The translations under genes and the position numbers were made by a program. Shown piece after piece: positions 18,871 to 27,928 of a stretch of DNA of 64,000 bases; position 1 is the first letter of the stretch; the number at the start of each line of letters is the position of its first letter. This DNA is from Actinoplanes sp. TFC3 (GTDB lineage: Bacteria > Actinomycetota > Actinomycetes > Mycobacteriales > Micromonosporaceae). The notes beneath the pieces were generated by a model, which was not told the DNA's origin, made no database searches, and saw only the letters and a program-made list of their open reading frames with translations. The DNA is taken from positions 5,235,925 through 5,299,924 of the forward strand of contig NZ_LOJP01000001.1 in assembly GCF_001553785.1 (NCBI RefSeq), in the 5' to 3' direction.

Positions 18871-20046
18871 GTGGCCATCGAATCGACGCAAATGACGGTG
18901 CTTGATCGCCAGGACGGGCTGGGCTGGGTGGCCCGGGCCTTGTTCGCAGATCCGGGGGTCTCCGTCACGCTCGGCAACGATCCTGCCGCGCGGCTGCGCT
19001 ACGCGGTGATCCCGTCGGTGGAGAACGCCAAGTTCCTGCTGCCGCTGGCGTCCAAGAAGGTCACCGCCGCGTCGCTACTGGCCTACAACGCGCTGCGCCC
19101 TCCCAAGGTCCGCGCCAGCCGAGCCGCGATCGGCCTGCTCGCCAGGGCCGGGCTGCTCGGCTTGACCAAGGCGCCGGTGCTGTCGGTGCACGGCGACGAG
19201 CTGCTGTCCGACTTCCTGGCCGCCCGGCTGGGCTTCGACCGGCTGCACGCGGCCATCGGCATCCGTCCGCCGGACCCGCACCACAAGCCCACGATGCAGC
19301 TGTTCGACGACGCCGGGCAGCCGCGCGGCTACGCCAAGATCGGCTGGAACGATGGCACCCGCGCGATGGTCCGTTCCGAGGCGGCCACGCTGTCCGGCCT
19401 GCCCACCGGCGGCGGCTTCCCGCCCGCGCCCCGGCTGCTGCTGCACACCCAGTGGCACGGCCGGGAGATCGCCATCATCGAGCCGATGCCCCGCGACGTG
19501 CGCCGCATCCGCAAGCCGGACGAGCCGCGGCTGGACGCGATGCGAGCCGTCGCCCGGCGCGGCGGCCCGGCCAATCCCCCGCAGCCGGTGACCGGGTTGC
19601 TGGCCCATTGGCGGCGGCGGGCCGTCGGGGCCGACCCGCGCATTCACGGCTTCATCGACCGGATGGCCACGGATCTGACGCTGGAATTCGGCGACTGGCA
19701 CGGCGACTGGGTGCCGTGGAACATAGCCCGGCAGCGCGGCAATCTGCTGGTGTGGGACTGGGAGAACCGCGCTTCGGGCGTACCGCTGGGATTTGATCTG
19801 GCCCATCAGGCTTTTCAGACCGCGTTGTCGACGCATCGGCGCCCGGCCTTCGATTGTGCGATTGCCGTGGACGCCACACTGATGCGACACGGTCCGGCGC
19901 TGGGCCTGGACGCCGAGCGGCAGAAATTCGTTGCCGACGCCTATCTGATCGAGCTGTGGCTGCGCACCTTTGAGTTGTCGCACGGGGGCGCGGGCTGGAA
20001 CCCGAAGCTCCACCCCGCGTTGCTGGAGGTGCTTGCTACCAGGTGA
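18871..20046 (+). CDS. Aminoglycoside-phosphotransferase-fold protein
   Basis: A 391-residue protein. The C-terminal half has the APH/choline-kinase catalytic loop FGDWHGDWVPWN followed by LLVWDWENRASGVPLGFDL, equivalent to the Brenner (HxDxxxxN) and DxD/E metal motifs. The N-terminal half is diverged, with an ATP-lobe-like YAKIGWNDG and RSEAATLSGL. The substrate is unknown; it may be a small molecule or sugar. It is convergent with, and overlaps by 11 bp, the sulfotransferase at the end of the exopolysaccharide cluster, so a role in polysaccharide or precursor phosphorylation is conceivable. GTG 18871 lies 6 nt after TAGTCT, a leaderless-type layout. Confidence 0.7.
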   Translation: MAIESTQMTVLDRQDGLGWVARALFADPGVSVTLGNDPAARLRYAVIPSVENAKFLLPLASKKVTAASLLAYNALRPPKVRASRAAIGLLARAGLLGLTKAPVLSVHGDELLSDFLAARLGFDRLHAAIGIRPPDPHHKPTMQLFDDAGQPRGYAKIGWNDGTRAMVRSEAATLSGLPTGGGFPPAPRLLLHTQWHGREIAIIEPMPRDVRRIRKPDEPRLDAMRAVARRGGPANPPQPVTGLLAHWRRRAVGADPRIHGFIDRMATDLTLEFGDWHGDWVPWNIARQRGNLLVWDWENRASGVPLGFDLAHQAFQTALSTHRRPAFDCAIAVDATLMRHGPALGLDAERQKFVADAYLIELWLRTFELSHGGAGWNPKLHPALLEVLATR

Positions 20047-20884
20047 ACCGCATACCGAGCCGGTCCTCGAGCGCCGCGTTGAACGGCTTGTAGTAGTCGG
20101 TCAGCTCGGCGCGCACACCGTCGTCCATGCCCTTGCTCGGGCGGTCGTTGAACACGTCATAGGACGGCAGTTCGTGCGGCGGCAAACCAATGAAATGAAG
20201 GATCTGCGCGTACGTCTGAGCCGGCTCGCGATAAAATGTCTCGCTCGCCACGAACAACAATTGCGAGCTGTCGAACCGCTGCAGCCACGGTTCGAGATGC
20301 TCCAGATAGCGTCCGCGCGCACGGTAGGAATACCAGTCGTGGGCCTCGGAGAATTCGCCGGCCGTGCGTTCGCCCTCGGCGGCCAGCGCGTCGGCGAAAC
20401 TGAGCGGCTCGACGCCCTCACCGCGGCGTTCCTTCCAATGCGAGAATGCCCGTTCCACCGGATTGCGCAGCAGCACAATCATTTTCGCCCGCGGCATCAG
20501 CTCGGCCACCCGGCCCGCCGCCAGCGGATGGAACATGTACAAGGGCGCCGCCTCGCCGGCTTTCACCGGGCCGCCGTGCTTGCGCTCCAGGGCGGCCCGC
20601 TGCCGTTCGGTCGGGAAATGCGAGCGATACCAAGCCTCGCCGCGCTCGTAGTTCTCCTCGAAGTAGTGCGACGTCTTGGTGTTCCACGCCGGAAACAGCC
20701 GCGGCACCAACGGATGCTGGATGAGATAACGCCACAACGACGTCGTGCCACCGCGTTTCGTGCCGATCACCAGGAAGTCCGGCAACGGCCGCCGGTCGCT
20801 GGTCCGCTCGCCGTAGCGCACGAGCAACTCGCGGACCTGCTCCTTCGCCCCGGTCGGAGCGAGATTCTTGATGCTGTCCCTCAC
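20036..20884 (-). CDS. PAPS-dependent sulfotransferase
   Basis: A 282-residue protein with the 5'-phosphosulfate loop FLVIGTKRGGTTSLWRYL near the N-terminus and the 3'-phosphate motif IVLLRNPVERAFSHW. These are diagnostic of carbohydrate-type sulfotransferases using 3'-phosphoadenylyl sulfate. GTG 20884 overlaps the flippase stop (GTGA). It is the last gene of the exopolysaccharide cluster, suggesting that the polymer or its lipid-linked unit is sulfated, probably in the cytoplasm before flipping. The acceptor is unknown. Its 3' end overlaps the convergent phosphotransferase gene by 11 bp. Confidence 0.88.
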   Translation of the reverse strand: MRDSIKNLAPTGAKEQVRELLVRYGERTSDRRPLPDFLVIGTKRGGTTSLWRYLIQHPLVPRLFPAWNTKTSHYFEENYERGEAWYRSHFPTERQRAALERKHGGPVKAGEAAPLYMFHPLAAGRVAELMPRAKMIVLLRNPVERAFSHWKERRGEGVEPLSFADALAAEGERTAGEFSEAHDWYSYRARGRYLEHLEPWLQRFDSSQLLFVASETFYREPAQTYAQILHFIGLPPHELPSYDVFNDRPSKGMDDGVRAELTDYYKPFNAALEDRLGMRFTW

Positions 20885-22347
20885 GACTTCTCCCTGAGGC
20901 TCTTCACCGCGCCACGCACCCGGGAATCGCCCAGTGACGCCAGGCCTGCGGCGGCCACCAGCGCGAGCGCAAGGCTCAAACCCGCAATTCCCCGGCCCAC
21001 GGCCCAGGTGCCGATCAATGCCGCCAGGCCCGTCGCGCCCATCACGCTGAAAGCAGCAATGGCCACCGTACGACCAAAAAGCGCCTCGCCCAGCGCCCGC
21101 CGAGCCAACACCGCGGCAAGAACGTTCTCCACGACAATGCCGAGCGACCAAGCGACAGCCGCACCCAGCGCACCATGCTCGGGAATGAGCACGAAGGCCG
21201 CGGCCACGTTGCACCCCAGCCCGGACACGGTGGCCAGCAAGTGGCTCCGGCTGTTGCCGCTCATCAGCAACACCGTCTGGACCAAGCCGACCCCGACGTT
21301 CACCAGCATTGCGACCGCCAGCACGGCCATCGCAGTGGCCCCGGACTCGAACTGCGAGCCGAACAGCCGCAGGAACGCCGGCGCGAACACGGCTAGCAGC
21401 AGGTACGCCGGCCACGACAGCAACACGATCCACAACGACGTACGCCGGTAGACCTGCGCCGCCTCATGCCGCCGGTCCGCGCCGAGCAGCCGGGACAGCT
21501 GCGGCGCGATGGCCACCCGCAGCCCCTGCATGATCAGCAACCCGGCCAGCGTGTACCGCCCCACCGCGGCGAAAACGCCGGCTTCGCGTTGGCTGGCCAG
21601 CGCACCGGTGAGCAGGACCCCCACCCACATGCTGCTCGCGTCGATCGCCACCGACGCCGCCCGCGGCAACGCGAAACCCCAGAACGTGTGCCAGTCCTCG
21701 CTCTGCGGCTTGCGGCCCAGCGGCAGCGGCTTGGCCACCAGCACCAGCGCGATCAGCAGCGCGGCGACGATCGGCAGCAGCCAGCCCGCGAAGCCGAGCA
21801 CCACGCCGCCTCCGGCCAGCACCGCGGCGATCATCAGCACCGGGCGCGCAACGGGGACCAGCAGGAACTGCACGCCCACGTACGCCGACACCGGGCGAGT
21901 GGCCCGCACCGCCGCCAGCACCACCGTCGACCCGACGATCAGGGGCACCCCGGCAAACGCCAGGCGCAGCAGGTCGGTGCCGTCCGGCTCGTCGAGCAGG
22001 GTCCGGCTCAGCGGACCGGCGAAGGTCCAACCGGCCACTGCCACCAGCAGCGACAACCCGACGGTGGGCAGCACCGCCACGCTCAACAGCCGGGCGGCGT
22101 CGCCGCTGGCTCCGCTGGTCCGGCGCGGGATCGACCACATCAGCGCGGTGTCGGCGCCCAGGCAGCACACCGCCCCGACGATGGTGACCAGGCCGATGAC
22201 GCTGAACAGGGCACCGGAGCCGTCGGCGCCGAACGTGCGCACGATGACGGTGGTGAGCACGAAGCCGAACAGCCCGTTCACCGCCGCGCCGACCAGGCCG
22301 ATGGCGCCGTTACGCGTGCTTTGCCGTACCTCTGACGTGGTTGTCAC
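20881..22347 (-). CDS. Wzx-like polysaccharide flippase
   Basis: A 488-residue integral membrane protein with about 12-14 hydrophobic segments of the oligosaccharide flippase/MOP superfamily. The N-terminal helix reads GAIGLVGAAVNGLFGFVLTT and is followed by VIVRTFGADGSGALFSV, typical of lipopolysaccharide biosynthesis flippases. GTG 22347 shares one base with the preceding glycosyltransferase stop (TAGTG) and is preferred over far-upstream starts that would run through that gene. The predicted role is translocating undecaprenyl-linked sugar units across the membrane for the cluster's polymer. Confidence 0.87.
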   Translation of the reverse strand: MTTTSEVRQSTRNGAIGLVGAAVNGLFGFVLTTVIVRTFGADGSGALFSVIGLVTIVGAVCCLGADTALMWSIPRRTSGASGDAARLLSVAVLPTVGLSLLVAVAGWTFAGPLSRTLLDEPDGTDLLRLAFAGVPLIVGSTVVLAAVRATRPVSAYVGVQFLLVPVARPVLMIAAVLAGGGVVLGFAGWLLPIVAALLIALVLVAKPLPLGRKPQSEDWHTFWGFALPRAASVAIDASSMWVGVLLTGALASQREAGVFAAVGRYTLAGLLIMQGLRVAIAPQLSRLLGADRRHEAAQVYRRTSLWIVLLSWPAYLLLAVFAPAFLRLFGSQFESGATAMAVLAVAMLVNVGVGLVQTVLLMSGNSRSHLLATVSGLGCNVAAAFVLIPEHGALGAAVAWSLGIVVENVLAAVLARRALGEALFGRTVAIAAFSVMGATGLAALIGTWAVGRGIAGLSLALALVAAAGLASLGDSRVRGAVKSLREKS

Positions 22348-23261
22348 TAAATGCCTTTGCCGCGTTTCTGGGCCATCCGCAGGGCCCGCTCGCCGGTCAT
22401 CAACCCCATGATCACGGGTACGGTGGCCAGCACCCGTTTCTCCAACGGGTTGAGCCGGATCACCGCGGCCAGCTCCTTGATCGCCTCGGTCCGGCGGTGA
22501 CCCGAGGCCAGCGCGAACGCGATCTGCCCCCGCAGCCGAGCCATGCCCTCGCGGCTCTGCGCAAGTTCGGGATGCTTGGCGATCAGATAGCGCTGCGCCT
22601 CGACGATCATCGCCCAGCGGCCGAAGTAGAACGAGCCGCCGTGCCAGTCGACGATGACCAGCGCCTCCCGCACGATGGCGATCGGCGTCTGCGCGGCCAC
22701 CCGCAGCAGCCACTCGTAGTCCTCGCTGTAGCCGCCCGGGATGTCCTCGTCCACCGGGCCCGCGGCCGCCCACACCGAGCGGCGCACCAGCATCGTGCTG
22801 GAGTGCACCTCCATGATCCGGTCGGCCAGGAAGTCGTCGAGGTAGACGAAGTCGCTGTCGAGCACCCGGTCCTTGTCGATGCCGGGTCCGCGCAGCCGCA
22901 GTCCGCAGCTGACCGCCCCGATCTCCGGGTGCACGAGCAGAGCCGTCTGGCGGGCCAGCTTGCTCGGCAGCCAGATGTCATCGTCGTCGCAGAACGCCAG
23001 CAGCTCCCCGGTCGCCGCGTCCACCCCGCTGTTGCGCCCGCCAGGCAGGCCCTGGCGGTGGGTGTTGGAGATCAGCTTGAGCGCGCGGTTGGGGCCAACC
23101 GGCACCACCAGGTCCCGCACGGGCACGTGGTCGAACACCACGATGCACTCCACGCGGCCCTCGTACTCCTGGTTCAGGATGCTCGCGACAGCGCGTTCCA
23201 GCAGGCCCGGCCGGTCGCGGGTGGCGACGACAACCGTGACATCCGGGACCTGACTACGCAC
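22347..23261 (-). CDS. Family 2 glycosyltransferase
   Basis: A 304-residue GT-A fold enzyme: VTVVVATRDRPGLLERAVAS at the N-terminus, NSGVDAATGELLAFCDDDD with the metal-binding acidic motif near residue 95, and acceptor-side GYSEDYEWLLRVA. It presumably adds a sugar to the lipid-linked repeat unit at the cytoplasmic membrane face. GTG 23261 overlaps the 3' end of the Wzz-like gene by 8 bp; the stop overlaps the flippase start by 1 nt. The sugar donor cannot be predicted. Confidence 0.88.
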   Translation of the reverse strand: MRSQVPDVTVVVATRDRPGLLERAVASILNQEYEGRVECIVVFDHVPVRDLVVPVGPNRALKLISNTHRQGLPGGRNSGVDAATGELLAFCDDDDIWLPSKLARQTALLVHPEIGAVSCGLRLRGPGIDKDRVLDSDFVYLDDFLADRIMEVHSSTMLVRRSVWAAAGPVDEDIPGGYSEDYEWLLRVAAQTPIAIVREALVIVDWHGGSFYFGRWAMIVEAQRYLIAKHPELAQSREGMARLRGQIAFALASGHRRTEAIKELAAVIRLNPLEKRVLATVPVIMGLMTGERALRMAQKRGKGI

Positions 23262-24921
23262 CCTTGCCTCCCGTCACGACGAAACCGGCGGTCTGCGCGC
23301 CGGCCGAGCGCAGCCGATCCACCAGCCGGGTCAGATCACTGGTACGCGTCCGGTCCTGCGCCACCACCAGCACGGCCACGCCGGACTGGGCCGCGCGCAC
23401 CCCACGCTCGTCGGTGTCCGAGGGCGGGGCGTCGACCACGATGACCCCGGCGCTCGGCTCCTCGCCCAGCGTGCACAGCCGCACCACCCCGCCACCGATG
23501 AGCACGACCAGCGGCGAGCGGTTGTCCGCGCCCGGCGCCGGCGACAGCGGCGCCGGGGAGACCGGCGGCGCCGGCTTCTTGGCCTCGATGATCAGCGTGG
23601 CGTCGGGATCCTGGGTCTGCACCTGCATCGGCGCCGCGGGAACTCCGTAGACGCCGTTCTGCGGCTTGGGGGTCGCGCCGTAAACCCGGGTCGCAGCCGG
23701 GGTCGGCGGTGTCACCGAGGCCCGCGAGGACCCGTTGATCCCCGGTTTCGGCGACGGGGTGACGACCCGCGGGCGCGGCGGGGTGCGTTTCTGCGCCGCG
23801 AACAGGATGCTCTTCAGCTCCTCCTGCGACTCCACGGGCGCGGCCAGCGTGATGTCGCGGCCCGCCTCGGCCAGCGCCACCGCAACGTTGCCGGTCACCG
23901 TCGTACGGCCCTCGTCGTTGCGGCTGGACAGCACCACCAGGTGCTGGTCGGAGTGCCCGTCGATCCACTTGAGCAGGGCCAGCGAGGCATACCGGGCGTC
24001 GGCCGCGGCCGCCTCGTCGGAGGTGCGGCCACCGGCGCGCACCGAGCCGATCGCGGGCAGGCCGATCAGCTCAGCGGCCTGTTCCCCCGAACGGATGCGG
24101 CGGTCCAGCGCCTCGCGCCCGTGCGCCGCGACCATGCCCAGCAGCAGCCCGCCGAGCAGCGCGGCGGCCACGAACAGCGGCGCTGCGTCGTGGCTGGACG
24201 GCACCGGCGCGCGAGCGGCAGCGGTGATCGATCCGGGGCTCAGGTCCGCGGAGGCCACCTTGGCGCGCGCGTTCGCAAGCTGAGCGATCTGGTCGTTGAG
24301 CGCGCTCACCTGGTTGAGCATGGCCTGCGCGCGCGGCGACATGTTCTCCACGTTGGACTCGCCGGACGGCAGGCCCTTCTGCGCGGCCTGCCGCTGCGAG
24401 GTCACCGACTTGATGGTGTCGTCGTACGACAGCATCAGCGCGGCCCGCTGCGTCTTGTAGATGTCCTCGCGCACCTTCAGGTAGGTCTCGGCGGCCGTGT
24501 TGGCGCCGGTGATCGCGCTGTCCTCGGTGTCGTCGGCGTAGGAGAAGCGCAGCACCTGCCCGCCGGTGGGCACCTCGGTGGTCAGCGCCTCGCGCACGTC
24601 GTCCGGGTCGCGTTTGAGGATCCTGGCGGTGGAGTCGATGACGTCGTTGCCGAGCGCGATACCGTTCTCGGCGGTCATGTTGATGGCCTTGTCGGCGCCG
24701 CTGGACGGCGTGGTGAACGGGTCGGTCACCACCGGGCGCAGCACCACGACGCTGGTGGCCGTGTAGGTGGCCGGGAACAGCAGCAGGTAGGCGAGCACGC
24801 CGAACGTCAGGATGCCCGCCGTCGCCGCCACGATCCGCCACCGGCGCAGCGGAATCAGCACGACGTCCGCAAAGCCGACGACCCGCTGCCGGCTACCGGC
24901 CACGGAATCAGTCACATCCAT
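23254..24921 (-). CDS. Wzz-type chain-length protein with degenerate BY-kinase domain
   Basis: A 555-residue protein with a Wzz topology: transmembrane helix about 32-50, extracytoplasmic coiled region (about 150-225), second helix about 248-266. A cytoplasmic domain resembling bacterial tyrosine kinases follows. The Walker A region is SSRNDEGRTT (332-341), with Arg replacing the essential Lys. The Walker B-like strand VIVVDAPP lies at 493-500. Between them, residues about 380-468 form a Pro-rich insertion. No Tyr cluster is present at the C-terminus. It is therefore probably a chain-length regulator with an inactive or structural kinase-like domain. It is coupled to the glycosyltransferase downstream by an 8-bp overlap. 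Confidence 0.82.
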   Translation of the reverse strand: MDVTDSVAGSRQRVVGFADVVLIPLRRWRIVAATAGILTFGVLAYLLLFPATYTATSVVVLRPVVTDPFTTPSSGADKAINMTAENGIALGNDVIDSTARILKRDPDDVREALTTEVPTGGQVLRFSYADDTEDSAITGANTAAETYLKVREDIYKTQRAALMLSYDDTIKSVTSQRQAAQKGLPSGESNVENMSPRAQAMLNQVSALNDQIAQLANARAKVASADLSPGSITAAARAPVPSSHDAAPLFVAAALLGGLLLGMVAAHGREALDRRIRSGEQAAELIGLPAIGSVRAGGRTSDEAAAADARYASLALLKWIDGHSDQHLVVLSSRNDEGRTTVTGNVAVALAEAGRDITLAAPVESQEELKSILFAAQKRTPPRPRVVTPSPKPGINGSSRASVTPPTPAATRVYGATPKPQNGVYGVPAAPMQVQTQDPDATLIIEAKKPAPPVSPAPLSPAPGADNRSPLVVLIGGGVVRLCTLGEEPSAGVIVVDAPPSDTDERGVRAAQSGVAVLVVAQDRTRTSDLTRLVDRLRSAGAQTAGFVVTGGKGA

Positions 24922-24949
24922 CAGTCGTCTCCCGGACCTTCATGATGTC

Positions 24950-24974
24950 GGGGCCCGGCCGGTGGCCGGGCCCC
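24950..24974 (-). terminator. Strong hairpin inside the exopolysaccharide cluster
   Basis: A perfect 11-bp GC stem (24950-24960 with 24964-24974, 3-nt loop) lies between the beta-propeller gene (stop 24987) and the Wzz-like gene (start 24921). There is no U-run. It may attenuate or terminate transcription, or protect mRNA, splitting the cluster into two expression units. Confidence 0.5.
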
Positions 24975-24986
24975 GCTTGCCCTGCC

Positions 24987-26948
24987 TCAGTTCGTCGCGA
25001 AGAACAGCGTCGCGTTGCTCCAGTTCAGCGCCGTGGTCTTCGCGGCCAGCACGCTGCCCGGGCCGGCCACCGCGGTGGCCGCGGCCGGGTCGAACGCCAC
25101 GCTGCGCAGCGAGCCGTCCGCGCTGCCGTAGACGATCTTGTTGTTGACCCAGGTCATGCCGCGCACGGTACGCCAGTCGATGCCCGAGGTGGGCAGCGTC
25201 ATCTCGGTGTCCCCGACGATCGAGCCGTCCGGCGTCAGGTAGCGGTAGTACAGCGCGGTGCCGGTGGCCGTCGTGTAGTACATCCGGCCCTTGAGGTAGA
25301 ACGCGCCAGTCATGTCGCCGGCCTTGTACCAGGCGTTGTAGCCGCTGCCGACCCATGGCACGCTGAGTGTGCCGGCGCTGAGCGTTGACACGTTGAGCAC
25401 GTTGCCGGTGGTGGCCCAGTACACCTTGGTGGACAGCGCGAACGCGGCCTTGGCCGAGGTGAGCTTGGGCTGGCTGACCGTGCTGGCCGCGCCCAGGGTC
25501 GTACCGTTGAACGTCAACTTCTTGACCGAGCCGTTGCCGTTGCCCAGGTACAGGTAACCGGAGGTGGCGGTCGGCGCGTCCTGCGCGGCGATCGTGCGCC
25601 CACCGGCGGTCGGGAAGTAGCCGAGCCGGCCGTGGTACTCGTTGCCGAGCCCGTCGGAGTCCTGGCCGAGGAACAGCCCGGCCGGGCCCTTCCACAGCTC
25701 CCAGACGATCGCGCCCCATGCGGTGCCGCCGGAGGGCAGCGCGCTACCCGGCGAACGGCCCGGGTTCCAGGCCAGCGGGCGGCCGTTCTGCGCGTCGAGC
25801 GCGGCCACACCGTAGCGGTCGACACCGCCGTCGCCCTTGGCGTCGTTGCCGTTGTTGTTGTTCTGCCAGCGGAAATGCCCGGCCACGTACACGACGTTGT
25901 TGGCGTACTCCAGCGAGGTGACCGAGTCCCGGCCGGTCTCGGCGACCCAGGTGGCCTTGACGTTGGTGCCCCGGTCGGCGGTTTCCCAGCGGGCGGTGGT
26001 GTCGCAGTAGGCCAGGCCCTCGCTCTCGCCACCGTCGGCCACGATCGCGAAGGACTTGCCGTCGTCGGCGAAGTCCACGTCACGGGCGTAGAACGGGAAC
26101 GCATCGCTGGCACACGCGGCCACGTAGCGGTCGGTGCTCCAGTCGGCGACGGCCGGGGTGCCGGTGGTGTCGATCAGTACCACCTGGTTGCGGGCCGCGG
26201 CGTTGACCTTGGTGAAGTTGCCGACCGCCACGACCGTCTTGCCGTCGGGCGCCACGTCGAGACCCCACACCAGCTCGGTGGAGTTCGGGTATGGCCGGGC
26301 GCCGCTCGCGTCGATCTGGAACGTCGCGTCGATCGCCCCGGTGCTCGCGTTGAGGCGGGCCAGCAGCGAGTGCTGGGTGCCGTTCACCCAGTGGAAGGCG
26401 CCGGCGATGTAGAGGTTGTTGCCCCGCACGATGGCGCGGCGCACGGTGCCACCGTCGCCGCGGCCGGCCCAGCTCGTCACCGTGGCGCCCGAGGACGGGT
26501 CCAGCTCGACGAGGTTCTTGCGGGCGACGCCGTTCACGGTGCCGAAGCTGCCGCCGACGATGAGCTTGTTGTCCGGGCTGACCGCCAGGGTCTGCACCGC
26601 GCCGTCGAGCACCGGCTTGAACCCGGTCTGGAGCGCCCCGGTATTGACGTTGTACGCGATCAGGTTGTTCGCGGCGGTCCAACTGGTCGCGCCGGAGGCC
26701 TTGATGCCGGTGAACGAACCGCCGGCGTACACGATGTCGCCGATCTGCGCGAACGCCCGCATGCTGCCGTTCTGGGCGTGCGGCGTGTTGTCCGCCGGGT
26801 TCGCCGTCACGAGGGTCGCCGCCGCGGTCGGCGGAACGTACACGGCGTTCGCCGGGATGGCGGTCGCGGCGACCGTCAGACTCACCACCGCGGCCGGCAC
26901 CAGAACCCTGGTGAACGGCCGTGGCCGGAGTCGGCGCTTCAGGGACAC
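24987..26948 (-). CDS. Secreted beta-propeller (delta-60/PQQ-like repeat) protein
   Basis: A 653-residue exported protein. The start is set at GTG 26948, 4 nt after AGGAGG; GTG 26966 would bypass this ribosome-binding site. The signal peptide ends near ATAIPANA. The mature protein consists of repeated beta-propeller blades with recurring patterns: GDIVYAGGSFTGI, NKLIVGGSFGTVNGVARKN, NNLYIAGAFHWVNG, KTVVAVGNFTKVNAAARN, NVVYVAGHFRW. It is probably extracellular; the blades may bind polysaccharide or protein. Its position inside an exopolysaccharide cluster suggests a role in polymer assembly or surface retention, which is inference. Confidence 0.78.
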   Translation of the reverse strand: MSLKRRLRPRPFTRVLVPAAVVSLTVAATAIPANAVYVPPTAAATLVTANPADNTPHAQNGSMRAFAQIGDIVYAGGSFTGIKASGATSWTAANNLIAYNVNTGALQTGFKPVLDGAVQTLAVSPDNKLIVGGSFGTVNGVARKNLVELDPSSGATVTSWAGRGDGGTVRRAIVRGNNLYIAGAFHWVNGTQHSLLARLNASTGAIDATFQIDASGARPYPNSTELVWGLDVAPDGKTVVAVGNFTKVNAAARNQVVLIDTTGTPAVADWSTDRYVAACASDAFPFYARDVDFADDGKSFAIVADGGESEGLAYCDTTARWETADRGTNVKATWVAETGRDSVTSLEYANNVVYVAGHFRWQNNNNGNDAKGDGGVDRYGVAALDAQNGRPLAWNPGRSPGSALPSGGTAWGAIVWELWKGPAGLFLGQDSDGLGNEYHGRLGYFPTAGGRTIAAQDAPTATSGYLYLGNGNGSVKKLTFNGTTLGAASTVSQPKLTSAKAAFALSTKVYWATTGNVLNVSTLSAGTLSVPWVGSGYNAWYKAGDMTGAFYLKGRMYYTTATGTALYYRYLTPDGSIVGDTEMTLPTSGIDWRTVRGMTWVNNKIVYGSADGSLRSVAFDPAAATAVAGPGSVLAAKTTALNWSNATLFFATN

Positions 26949-26966
26949 GGGTCCTCCTGCTGTCAC

Positions 26967-26986
26967 GTCACTTCACTTCACTTCAC
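26967..26986. repeat. Short tandem repeat (5-bp unit)
   Basis: About four tandem CACTT units lie just upstream of the beta-propeller gene's ribosome-binding site and over the last codon region of the preceding glycosyltransferase (stop 26985-26983). Slippage here would change leader spacing or the last codons. Confidence 0.6.
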
Positions 26987-27924
26987 TGGCGGTTCAGCTT
27001 GAACGGGGTGACGCCGGGGGTGGCTCGCACCGACCATCCGGCGGCGGTGTGCAGATCCGCGAGCGTGACGTCTTCGGCTTCGCGGGCCACGACCAGCTTG
27101 CGGCTCTCCAGCTCGCGCGCCATCTCGACCTGGTGGTCGTCGACGTGCTCGCCGTGGGCCTTGCGCCGTGGAACGTACAGGGCGCGCTTGCCGGCTTGCA
27201 TGGCGGCCAGCGCCGATCCCACACCGGCATGCGAGATGACCACGTCGGCGTCGGCCAGCCGGGTGCGCAGCTCGTCGATCGGCACCTGACGACGGGCTCC
27301 GGCCGGCATCTTGTCTATCACGGTGGCGCCGACCTGCCACAGCACGTCCCACTCGGCCGGCAACAACGCGACGAGCCGGTTGAGCAAGCGGGGGAACGTA
27401 TAGCGCTCGTGCGTGCCGAGCGTGACGACAACCTTGCGGATCGTGGGTGAATCGGTGAGTGCCTCGGCCTCGAACGCGTCGAAAATGGAGCCGCCGAACT
27501 GCCACTGCCCATCGGCCCACGACGGATACTGCGTAAAAAGGCGGATTCCCGGTACGCGCGCAGCCAAGCGGCCGGTAAGCGAGGGCCCCTGCGTGCGGGT
27601 CGCACTCTCGATGTACGAGCACGGGATGCCCGCTGCCACCCCGGGCAGGAAGAACGCCATCGCCACGCTCGCGCCGGTGCTGATGATGTGGTCGTACCGC
27701 TGCGCCTTGAGCATGCGCCGCGCCACCCGCAGGTCGCGCAGCACCCCGGCCACGTCGCGACTGGTGGCCGGCGGCACGAAGACGACGTCCTCACCGGCGA
27801 GCAGCGACCGGCTCTGCGGGCTGTCGAAGGTGACCCACCGGCGTGCGCCGAGGCCCAGCCTGGGCGCGAGATCGTGCAGCTCGGCAAGGTGGCCACCGGT
27901 GGAGGCGACAAGCAGACTCGTCAT
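26983..27924 (-). CDS. Alg14/Alg13-like fused GT-B glycosyltransferase
   Basis: A 313-residue protein combining an Alg14-like acceptor half (LLVASTGGHLAELHDLAPRL, CSYIESATRTQGPSLTGRLA) with an Alg13/MurG-like donor half (VVVTLGTHERYTFPRLLNRL, DADVVISHAGVGSALAAMQA, PRRKAHGEHVDDHQ). In other bacteria these halves are often two genes (EpsE/EpsF or CpsF/CpsG style) that add the second sugar to undecaprenyl-PP-sugar. Here they are one polypeptide. The gene follows the initiating sugar transferase by 4 bp, fitting second-step addition. The donor is likely a UDP-sugar, not certain. Confidence 0.85.
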   Translation of the reverse strand: MTSLLVASTGGHLAELHDLAPRLGLGARRWVTFDSPQSRSLLAGEDVVFVPPATSRDVAGVLRDLRVARRMLKAQRYDHIISTGASVAMAFFLPGVAAGIPCSYIESATRTQGPSLTGRLAARVPGIRLFTQYPSWADGQWQFGGSIFDAFEAEALTDSPTIRKVVVTLGTHERYTFPRLLNRLVALLPAEWDVLWQVGATVIDKMPAGARRQVPIDELRTRLADADVVISHAGVGSALAAMQAGKRALYVPRRKAHGEHVDDHQVEMARELESRKLVVAREAEDVTLADLHTAAGWSVRATPGVTPFKLNRQ

Positions 27925-27928
27925 GGTC

